From Candidatus Sumerlaeota bacterium (GTDB lineage: Bacteria > Sumerlaeota > Sumerlaeia > JADFCT01): a stretch of 13,700 nucleotides of DNA. Shown here one piece after another: positions 7,816-13,700 of the stretch; position 1 is the stretch's first letter, and the number at the start of each line of letters is the position of its first letter. The stretch lies in contig JAPLSP010000257.1 in the NCBI GenBank assembly GCA_026398575.1, forward strand, positions 1-13,700, given 5' to 3'. Under the pieces are notes generated by a model. It did no database searches and had not been told where the DNA came from. It saw only the letters and a list, made by a program, of their open reading frames with translations. Position numbers and translations under genes: made by a program.

Positions 7816-9009
7816 TTGCCTGAGCGAAATCCATATTCCGGAATCCGGGTCCTGCAATTGTGCGCGGTGGATTTTACCGTGCGCAGTTTCATGCTGCCGA
7901 TCATTGATCATCTGCGCGCGCAGGGAATGGACGTGCGCGTGGGTTGCGCGCCGGGAAAATACACGCCCGAACTGCTGGGGCGCGGGCTGACGATGGCCGC
8001 GCTGCCCATGGCGCGCAGCCGCAATCCTTTCAAGCAACTGCGCGCCTTCGGGCGCATCTATCGTTATCTGCGCCGCGAACGCATCCAAATCCTGCACGCC
8101 CATACCCCCATCGCCGCGCTGATTGGCCGCGCCGCCGCGTTCCTGGCGCGCACGCCGCTGGTCTTTTATACCGCGCACGGATTCTATTGTCATGACGAGA
8201 TGCCCGCTTCGCGACGCCGGCTCCACATCCTGCTCGAAAAATTCGGCGCATGCATGAGCGACTTCGTCTTCACGTGCAGTGATGAAGACCGCTGCGCGGC
8301 CATCGCGCTTGGCATCTGCAAGCCTGACGCCGTCAAGACCATTCTCAACGGCATTGATCTGAAGCGCTTCGATCCGGACCGGTTTCCGCCGGAAGAAAGG
8401 ACGCGGGCGCGCAAACAACTCGGCATTCCAGCAGACGCCGCCGTTGTTTCAATCTCCGGACGGCTGGTGCGAGAGAAAGGTTATTTCGAGTTCTTCGAGG
8501 CGGCGGCGCAAATTCTGAAGGCGATTCCGCGAGCGCGATTCCTGATCCTGGGCGACGTCCTCGATGACGAACATGATAACGCGAAGGCGGCGATGATCGC
8601 GCGCGCCAGGGAACTGGGCGTTCTCGAGGCCACCGTCTTCGCCGGCATGCGCGACGATATGCCGCAGATGCTGCTGGCGTCCGATCTCTTCACGCTGCCT
8701 TCGTACCGCGAGGGGATGCCGTATTCCATCCTCGAAGCGATGGCGATGCGCCTGCCGGTGGTGGCCACGAATATTCGAGGCTGCCGCGAGGAAGTGGTGG
8801 ACGGCGAGACGGGTTATCTTGTCCCCACGCGCGACGCAGCGGCGCTGGCGGCAAAAATCACGCGGTTATTGACAAACGCGCCCCAGGCGCGCGCAATGGG
8901 GGAAGCCGGCCGCCGTCGCGTCGAGCAAAACTTTGAGCAATCCATGACAGTCGCCCGCCAATGGGAGGAATACGAGCGGCTCATCCAGGCCAAGGGCTTT
9001 GCGCGATAA
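7816..9009 (+). CDS. Family 4 glycosyltransferase (GT-B fold)
   Basis: 397-residue nucleotide-sugar-dependent glycosyltransferase, probably cytoplasmic, adding a sugar to a lipid- or polymer-linked glycan. The N-terminal Rossmann half starts with IRVLQLCAVD and contains HAHTP (94-98) and TAHGF (119-123). The C-terminal half begins with SISGRLVREKG (Arg216 and Lys221, expected to contact the donor phosphates) and carries the EX7E motif, Glu299 to Glu307 in REGMPYSILEAM. Donor and acceptor are not predictable. The start is TTG 7816: the first ATG (7891, residue 26) would remove the first beta strand. No Shine-Dalgarno is visible and the gap to the lipoprotein stop is only eight bases, so coupling to upstream translation is likely. 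No other glycan-assembly genes adjoin it. Confidence 0.9.
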   Translation: MPERNPYSGIRVLQLCAVDFTVRSFMLPIIDHLRAQGMDVRVGCAPGKYTPELLGRGLTMAALPMARSRNPFKQLRAFGRIYRYLRRERIQILHAHTPIAALIGRAAAFLARTPLVFYTAHGFYCHDEMPASRRRLHILLEKFGACMSDFVFTCSDEDRCAAIALGICKPDAVKTILNGIDLKRFDPDRFPPEERTRARKQLGIPADAAVVSISGRLVREKGYFEFFEAAAQILKAIPRARFLILGDVLDDEHDNAKAAMIARARELGVLEATVFAGMRDDMPQMLLASDLFTLPSYREGMPYSILEAMAMRLPVVATNIRGCREEVVDGETGYLVPTRDAAALAAKITRLLTNAPQARAMGEAGRRRVEQNFEQSMTVARQWEEYERLIQAKGFAR

Positions 9010-9034
9010 TCGGCGCCTTTTGGCATTGTTATCA

Positions 9035-9164
9035 ATGTAAAATGTAAAATGAGAAATGAGAAATTGAAAATGAGACCGCGCGCGGCAGGCAAATGATGCA
9101 GGGCTGGGTAAGGCTGGCGCCGGGATGGATTGTCATTTTACATTTCTCATTTCTCATTTTTCAT
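9035..9164. repeat. Inverted repeat with 7-bp phased arms (IR3)
   Basis: The left arm is six consecutive 7-bp units at 9035-9076 (ATGTAAA twice, ATGAGAA twice, ATTGAAA, ATGAGAC). The right arm, read on the minus strand from 9164 to 9130, is five units (ATGAAAA, ATGAGAA twice, ATGTAAA, ATGACAA). Over 9040-9074 versus 9132-9166 the arms are complementary at 30 of 35 positions. The GC-rich spacer of about 55 bases shows no gene. It starts 26 bases after the glycosyltransferase stop and could also act as a transcript 3'-end hairpin. Confidence 0.88.
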
Positions 9165-9178
9165 TATGCCGTTATAAT
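9151..9178 (+). promoter_or_regulatory. Candidate vapBC promoter
   Basis: A perfect TATAAT lies at 9173-9178. The best upstream partner, TTCTCA at 9151-9156 with a 16-base spacer, is a weak -35 box and falls inside the right arm of IR3. The predicted transcript would start near 9185, some 70 bases before the antitoxin ATG. Confidence 0.4.
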
Positions 9179-9196
9179 TCAACCCATTAATCCCTG

Positions 9197-9236
9197 TTGC
9201 GTCGCGGCACGCAAGAAGCGTAATTTCAAATCGCTT
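9197..9236. promoter_or_regulatory. Operator-like dyads upstream of vapB
   Basis: TTGCGT (9197-9202) and ACGCAA (9209-9214) form a perfect 6-bp inverted repeat with six bases between. A second dyad, AAGCG (9216-9220) and CGCTT (9232-9236), follows at once. Both lie between the candidate promoter and the antitoxin start, where VapB-type proteins commonly autorepress. The operator role is inferred from position and symmetry. Confidence 0.4.
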
Positions 9237-9256
9237 TGTTCGAGAGGAGCAGTCCG

Positions 9257-9514
9257 ATGACCGTTGCCGTTATTTCATCGCGAGGTCAAATCACGGTTCC
9301 TGCTAAAATCCGCAAGCAGATGAATCTCCGAGCCGGAGACCAAGTTAGTATTTACATCGAAAAGACTCAGGCCGGTCACTCGCAGAATGCCGATGCCAAA
9401 AAACGCGCGCTGCTGGTCAAAAAATTCCTGTCCGCCGCGGGCTGTGGGCATAGCGGACTATCGGATCTGGCAGCCAATCATGATAAATACCTGGCTGAGG
9501 CCTACGATGAATGA
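9257..9514 (+). CDS. vapB: AbrB/MazE-fold antitoxin of a VapBC pair
   Basis: 85-residue DNA-binding antitoxin. Residues about 1-36 are the swapped-hairpin AbrB/SpoVT domain (VISSRGQITVPAKIRKQMNLRAGDQV). The rest is a charged tail ending in NHDKYLAEAYDE, the part expected to wrap the toxin and block its active site. It should neutralise the PIN toxin and, with it, repress the operon. I chose ATG 9257 rather than the upstream in-frame TTG 9236 because GAGAGGAG (9242-9249) lies just before it and the AbrB fold begins there. The stop overlaps the toxin start in ATGA (9511-9514), the usual coupling that ensures antitoxin is made first. Codon and base use are more AT-rich than the flanking genes. 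Confidence 0.88.
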   Translation: MTVAVISSRGQITVPAKIRKQMNLRAGDQVSIYIEKTQAGHSQNADAKKRALLVKKFLSAAGCGHSGLSDLAANHDKYLAEAYDE

Positions 9515-9909
9515 TTTGCTATGTGGATACATCCGCGATTCTGGCTTATTTGAATAAGGATGACGCATATCATGGCCAAGCCATGGCGCTTTGGAGCAAA
9601 GCGCTTAGTGAAGTCGCGAAGCCTTTATGCTCAAATTACGTGGCTCTTGAATCTTCCGCTCTGATCCAACGCCGCCTTGGGATGCAAATCTGCACGACTT
9701 TCGAGTCAAATGTCCGCCCCCTTTTGCAGTTTCACTGGGTGGATGCGGATTTGCATGATCGGGGAGTCGCGCTCTTTCTGGCGTCTTCGCGCCGCAATCT
9801 GAGCCTGACGGATTGCGTCAGTTTCGAATGCATGCGTCGGCTAAATATCCGCTACGCCCTCTCGTTCGACAAGCATTTCGAGGAACAAGGTTTCACGTTG
9901 TATTCATAA
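9511..9909 (+). CDS. vapC: PIN-domain ribonuclease toxin (VapC-like)
   Basis: 132-residue PIN-fold endoribonuclease, the toxin of the pair; family members cleave tRNA or rRNA and arrest translation. The acidic metal-binding residues expected in PIN proteins are present: Asp6 in YVDTSA, Glu47 in ALESSA, Asp101 in LTDCVSF and Asp120 in LSFDKHF, so the toxin looks intact. The length is normal. It overlaps vapB by four bases. The specific RNA target cannot be told. The pair lies between a glycosyltransferase and an efflux pump with no functional link, typical of a transferred stabilisation module. Confidence 0.92.
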   Translation: MICYVDTSAILAYLNKDDAYHGQAMALWSKALSEVAKPLCSNYVALESSALIQRRLGMQICTTFESNVRPLLQFHWVDADLHDRGVALFLASSRRNLSLTDCVSFECMRRLNIRYALSFDKHFEEQGFTLYS

Positions 9910-9933
9910 TCTTGCTATGGATATATTCGATTA

Positions 9934-12900
9934 ATGAGCATCTCAGAATTATTCATCCGCCGGCCCGTCATGACCACGCTCATCATGGCGGCGATTCTTT
10001 TGTTTGGCGTCATGGCCTACCGCATGTTGCCGGTCAGCGACATGCCGAGTGTGGATTTCCCAACGATCGTGGTCAGCGCGCAGCTGCCTGGCGCCAGCCC
10101 CGAGACGATGGCTTCGGCCGTGGCCACGCCGCTCGAAAAGCAATTCTCGACCATCGCCGGAGTGGACGCGATGAGTTCGGCCAATTATCAGGGCAGCACG
10201 CAAATCACGCTTCAGTTCACTCTGGGACGCGATATTGACGCCGCCGCGCTCGACGTGCAGGCCGCCATTTCGCAGTCCGCGCGGTCGCTGCCGCAGGATA
10301 TGCCCTCGCCGCCCTCGTTCCGGAAGGTCAATCCCGCCATGTCGCCCGTGATTTATCTGGCGATCGGTTCGCCGCTCTTGCCGCTGTCCACCGTCAATGA
10401 ATACGCCGAAACGGTTATGGCGCAGCGCATCTCCATGATCAGCGGCGTGGCGCAGGTGCAGGTTTACGGATCGCAAAAATTCGCCGTCCGTGCGCAGATG
10501 GATCCAAGCAAGATGGCAGCCTATGGAATCGGGATTGACGAAGTATCTCGCGCCATCCAGAACGGCAATGTGAACCTGCCCACCGGGACGCTCTATGGAC
10601 GGCATCAGGCGTTCATTGTGCAGGCCGCCGGGCAGATGAACGATGCCGCCGCCTACCGCCCCTTGATTGTAGCCTGGCGCGATGGCTCGCCCGTGCGCCT
10701 GCAGGATCTGGGGACGGTTCTCGATGACGTGGAAAACAACAAAGTGGCCGCCTGGTATTACGATGTCAAATTCGAAGCGAAAGAAGACAAAGATGCGGCG
10801 CAGCTCGGGCAGAAAGACGAGAGCGCGGCCATGCTGGGATCGTTGCAGGGGCGCATGTCGCGCGCCGTCATTCTGGCCATTATGCGCCAACCGGGCGTCA
10901 ATACCGTTGAAGTCGTGGACGCGGTCAAGGAGCTGCTGCCCACCTTCCGCGCGCAACTGCCCGCGGCCGTCAAACTCGATGTCCTGTTCGACCGTTCTGT
11001 CTCGATCCGCGAATCGGTCAACGAGGTCAAGTTCACGCTGGCCCTGACGATTAGCCTCGTGGTGATGGTGATCTTCCTCTTTCTGCGCAACGTGCAGGCC
11101 ACGCTGATCCCCAGCCTGGCCTTGCCCATGTCCGTCATCGGCACGTTTGCCGTCATGTACCTGCTGAATTTCAGCCTCGACAATTTGTCGCTGATCGCGC
11201 TGACGCTGGCGGTGGGGTTCGTCGTGGACGACGCCATCGTCATGCTGGAGAACATCGTGCGCCACGTCGAAATGGGAGAGACGCCGATGCAGGCCGCGCT
11301 CAGTGGATCGCGCGAGATTGGCTTCACGATCCTCTCGATGACCCTGTCGCTCGTTGCCGTTTTTATCCCCGTGCTTTTCATGAGCGGCATCATCGGGCGC
11401 ATGCTCAATGAATTCGCGATCACCATTGCCGTTGCGATCCTGGTCTCCTGCGTCGTCTCACTGACCTTGACGCCCATGTTGTGCAGCCGTTTTCTGCGCT
11501 CGCATCAACGGGAACGGCACGGCGTTTTTTATAACGCCTTCGAGGCCGTCTTCAGCTTCATGCTCTGGTTCTATAAATGGACCTTGCGCGGCTCGCTCAA
11601 ACTGCACTGGCTGACCATGGCCATCTTCCTGGCGACGCTTTGTCTTACGGTGATCCTGTTCGCTAAAATTCCTAAAGGATTGATCTCGAACGAGGACACC
11701 GGGCAGGTGATGATTCAAGTGGAAGGACCGCAGGGCGCTTCGTTCGAATACATGCGGGAGCATGAATTGGCTGCGGCGCAGGTTCTGGCGAAAGACTCCA
11801 ACTTCGCCGGATTCATGTGCAGCGTGGGGGCCGGCGGCATGGGCGGGCCGGGAAACATTGGGCGTTTTTTCACGCGCTTGAAGCCCTTCGCCAAGTCCGA
11901 ATGGCTGCGCCGCGTCGAGGGGCTGTGGGGCGGCGACTCAGAGGACGAGGAAGCCAAATTGCATGGCGCGCGGGCGATGCGCGCCGAGCAGGTCATCCAG
12001 GAGGTGCGGCCCAAGCTGGCTCAGGTTCCCGGTTTGCGCGCTTATCCCCAGAACGTCCCTTCCATCAACTTCGGCGGACGCATGACGCGGAGCCAATATC
12101 AGTTCACCCTGCAAAGCCCGGATACGGACGAACTCTATAAGTACGCCCCGCTGCTCGAAGCGCGCATGAGGGAATTGGACGGCTTCCAGGACGTCAACAG
12201 CGATTTGCTGGTCACCAATCCTCAGGTCAACATCCAGATAGACCGCGACAAGGCTACCGCGCTGGGCGTCACCGCGCAGCAAATCGAAGACGCGCTCTAT
12301 ACGGCTTACGGTTCGCGGCAGATTTCAACGATTTTCGCCCCGCAAAATCAATATCAGGTCATTCTCGAACTGCTGCCGCAATACCAGACGGACCCCTCCG
12401 CGCTGACACTGCTGTATGTGCGCGCCGCCGACGGCGACCTGGTCCCAATCAGTACCCTCGCGAAGATCACGCGAGGCGTGGGGCCACTGACCGTCAACCA
12501 TCTGGGGCAGCTGCCCGCCGTAACGCTCTCGTTCAATCTCAAGCCCGGAACGGCGCTGGGTGACGCGAAGGACGGCCTCGAAAAGGCCGCGCGCGAAATC
12601 CTCCCCCAAAGCATTTCCTATAGCTTCCAGGGCACGGCGCAGGTGTACGCCTCCTCGTTGAAGGGATTGGGGCTGTTGCTTCTCATGGCCATCATGGTGA
12701 TCTACATCGTGCTGGGCATTCTCTATGAAAGCTTCATCCATCCGATTACGATTCTCTCGGGCCTGCCCTCGGCGGGCGTCGGCGCGCTGCTGGCCCTGCA
12801 GCTGTTCAACATGGAACTGGGCTTGTTTGCATTCGTGGGCGTCATCATGCTCGTGGGCATCGTAAAGAAGAACGCCATCATGATGATTGACTTTGCGCTG

Positions 12901-13227
12901 GCGGTCCAGCGCGAGAAGGGATTGACGCCGCGTGAGGCCATCTATCAGGGCTGCCTGATCCGCTTTCGCCCGATCATGATGACCACAATGGCGGCGCTCA
13001 TGGGCACGCTGCCGATCGCCATCGGCCTGGGCGCCAGCGCGGCGATGCGCCGTCCGTTGGGTGTTGCGGTCGTCGGCGGGCTGGTGCTTTCCCAATTGCT
13101 CACCCTTTATATCACGCCCGTCTTTTACATCTATCTCGAAGCCTTGAGCGCGGGTGCGTCGCGCTTCTGGAATTGGCTCCGGGGCAAGAATCCTCCTCCG
13201 CTGCCCGTAGAAGCCGGGGCCAAATAA
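9934..13227 (+). CDS. RND (HAE1-type) efflux pump inner-membrane subunit, MdtB/MdtC-like
   Basis: Proton-driven drug/hydrophobe exporter of the inner membrane, normally working with a periplasmic adaptor and an outer-membrane channel. At 1097 residues it is longer than the usual 1030-1050. TM1 is at about 11-29 (FIRRPVMTTLIMA). The first TM bundle (about 365-520) contains GFVVDDAIVMLEN with the proton-relay Asp432/Asp433. A further helix is near 560-578, and the C-terminal bundle (about 908-1065) has VGIVKKNAIMMID with the conserved Lys at 978-979. The pore-domain motif MTRSQYQFTLQ is at 717-727. Two charged insertions at about 276-309 and 653-683 account for the extra length. No adaptor or outer-membrane channel gene is beside it; vapBC lies just upstream. 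Start ATG 9934 matches the family N-terminus, but its Shine-Dalgarno is weak. Confidence 0.93.
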   Translation: MSISELFIRRPVMTTLIMAAILLFGVMAYRMLPVSDMPSVDFPTIVVSAQLPGASPETMASAVATPLEKQFSTIAGVDAMSSANYQGSTQITLQFTLGRDIDAAALDVQAAISQSARSLPQDMPSPPSFRKVNPAMSPVIYLAIGSPLLPLSTVNEYAETVMAQRISMISGVAQVQVYGSQKFAVRAQMDPSKMAAYGIGIDEVSRAIQNGNVNLPTGTLYGRHQAFIVQAAGQMNDAAAYRPLIVAWRDGSPVRLQDLGTVLDDVENNKVAAWYYDVKFEAKEDKDAAQLGQKDESAAMLGSLQGRMSRAVILAIMRQPGVNTVEVVDAVKELLPTFRAQLPAAVKLDVLFDRSVSIRESVNEVKFTLALTISLVVMVIFLFLRNVQATLIPSLALPMSVIGTFAVMYLLNFSLDNLSLIALTLAVGFVVDDAIVMLENIVRHVEMGETPMQAALSGSREIGFTILSMTLSLVAVFIPVLFMSGIIGRMLNEFAITIAVAILVSCVVSLTLTPMLCSRFLRSHQRERHGVFYNAFEAVFSFMLWFYKWTLRGSLKLHWLTMAIFLATLCLTVILFAKIPKGLISNEDTGQVMIQVEGPQGASFEYMREHELAAAQVLAKDSNFAGFMCSVGAGGMGGPGNIGRFFTRLKPFAKSEWLRRVEGLWGGDSEDEEAKLHGARAMRAEQVIQEVRPKLAQVPGLRAYPQNVPSINFGGRMTRSQYQFTLQSPDTDELYKYAPLLEARMRELDGFQDVNSDLLVTNPQVNIQIDRDKATALGVTAQQIEDALYTAYGSRQISTIFAPQNQYQVILELLPQYQTDPSALTLLYVRAADGDLVPISTLAKITRGVGPLTVNHLGQLPAVTLSFNLKPGTALGDAKDGLEKAAREILPQSISYSFQGTAQVYASSLKGLGLLLLMAIMVIYIVLGILYESFIHPITILSGLPSAGVGALLALQLFNMELGLFAFVGVIMLVGIVKKNAIMMIDFALAVQREKGLTPREAIYQGCLIRFRPIMMTTMAALMGTLPIAIGLGASAAMRRPLGVAVVGGLVLSQLLTLYITPVFYIYLEALSAGASRFWNWLRGKNPPPLPVEAGAK

Positions 13228-13372
13228 TCTGAAAATCGTAATCCTGTCTCCCAACGTCACGCGCCAGTTCTTTGGGAAGCGGTTCGTGCGCGCCAAGAAC
13301 CATTGCGTAAGATCATACAGGCAAACCACCACCCGCGGCTCTGTTTCTTGCGGTACTGTTTTCATTTCGCGC

Positions 13373-13397
13373 GTCTGGGGGGCTTCGCCCCCCAGAC
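13373..13397. terminator. Strong GC hairpin between convergent genes
   Basis: GTCTGGGGGG (13373-13382) and CCCCCCAGAC (13388-13397) form a perfect 10-bp stem around CTTCG. It lies between the RND gene and the convergent SUMF1-like gene, a place for a shared terminator. Neither strand has a U tract after it, so it may instead be an RNA 3'-end block or a repeated palindromic element. The rest of 13228-13372 shows nothing recognisable. Confidence 0.5.
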
Positions 13398-13403
13398 CCC
13401 TCA

Positions 13404-13434
13404 AAGGAAAAAGGACCAAAGATTCAAAGGACCT
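13404..13434. repeat. Short 8-bp tandem array
   Basis: Units AAGGACCA, AAGATTCA and AAGGACCT run in phase from 13411 to 13434, preceded by a slipped relative starting at 13404. The array is short and degenerate. It lies directly after the SUMF1-like stop when read on the minus strand. Confidence 0.45.
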
Positions 13435-13440
13435 TGAAAA

Positions 13441-13700
13441 CTAGCGGGAAACGCCAACGCCACAAACCCGGAAGCCGTTGCTATAGGTCGCGAGCCCAGG
13501 ATACATGCTGCCGCGATCCGCCGCGCCGCAATTGCCCGCAAAATCGTACCAGCTGCCGCCGCGAAGAACCCGCGAGGCGTCGGCGGACTCCCGTGCGGCG
13601 CCATCCGCAGAAGCGCCGTTATAGCTGTATTGATATGCATCCTGGCACCACTCCCAGACGTTTCCATGCATGTCGTACAGCCCCCAGGCATTGGGCTTCT
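13441..13700 (-). CDS. SUMF1/formylglycine-generating-enzyme-like domain protein, C-terminal part
   Basis: The 3' end of a minus-strand gene whose start lies beyond the window; stop TAG is at 13441-13443. The visible 85 or so residues contain the family signature PNAWGLYDMHGNVWEW near the window edge, then VLRGGSWYDF and NGFRVCG near the end, as in the FGE-sulfatase fold. Genuine formylglycine-generating enzymes carry a cysteine pair in the Gly-Gly-Ser to Arg stretch; here only one cysteine (GNCGAA) is seen there, so this is more likely a non-FGly family member of unknown role. An in-frame ATG at 13671 is not the start because the conserved sequence continues upstream of it. The gene is convergent with the RND pump gene. 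Confidence 0.9.
   Translation of the reverse strand, partial: KPNAWGLYDMHGNVWEWCQDAYQYSYNGASADGAARESADASRVLRGGSWYDFAGNCGAADRGSMYPGLATYSNGFRVCGVGVSR

Noticed and set aside
9035..9164. Transposon or MITE ends
   Set aside because: The dyad has no evident target-site duplication or transposase, and the arms are microsatellite-like; a MITE origin cannot be excluded but is not supported.
9949..11265. Minus-strand open frame (438 codons) opposite the RND gene
   Set aside because: His/Arg/Gly-rich low-complexity product typical of antisense frames in GC-rich DNA; the RND gene is unambiguous.
12325..13419. Minus-strand open frame opposite the RND 3' end
   Set aside because: Antisense shadow; it also runs through the GC hairpin and shows no family features.

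Overview
The window is a GC-rich bacterial chromosome segment with mostly plus-strand genes. A secreted family 38 glycoside hydrolase carrying a lyase-type accessory domain, together with a sulfatase-modifying-factor (SUMF1-type) protein, suggests a polysaccharide-degrading Gram-negative lineage such as the PVC group or a neighbouring candidate phylum. The RND pump implies two membranes. The phylum assignment is inference; there is no rRNA or other marker here except uvrB.

Layout: (1) 129-3584, a large secreted GH38 alpha-mannosidase-like enzyme ending in a clear hairpin terminator. (2) 3637-4647, an AT-richer YhcG/DUF1016-type PD-(D/E)XK nuclease that overlaps the start of uvrB (4635-6659), the nucleotide excision repair helicase subunit. 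(3) 6660-7150, a gene-free stretch with two abutting inverted repeats whose arms are built from short tandem units (10-bp and 15-bp periods), then two GC-rich leader hairpins. (4) 7151-7807 and 7816-9009, a LysM lipoprotein and a GT4 glycosyltransferase, probably one transcription unit. (5) 9010-9256, a second intergenic stretch with a third inverted repeat (7-bp period), a candidate promoter and operator-like dyads. (6) 9257-9909, an AbrB-type antitoxin and PIN-domain toxin (VapBC). (7) 9934-13227, a full-length HAE1-type RND efflux pump subunit with two unusual charged insertions and no partner genes beside it. (8) 13228-13440, a strong GC hairpin and a short 8-bp tandem array. (9) 13441-13700, minus strand, the 3' end of a SUMF1/formylglycine-generating-enzyme-like gene that runs off the window.

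The genes do not form one pathway. Glycan handling (GH38, GT4, the sulfatase-related protein) and envelope functions (LysM lipoprotein, RND pump) are interspersed with two probably acquired modules, the DUF1016 nuclease and vapBC. The least explained signal is the repeated use of short, phase-locked tandem units arranged as long imperfect inverted repeats between genes, with a related 9-bp array inside the GH38 gene. I found no transposase, CRISPR array, tRNA or rRNA.
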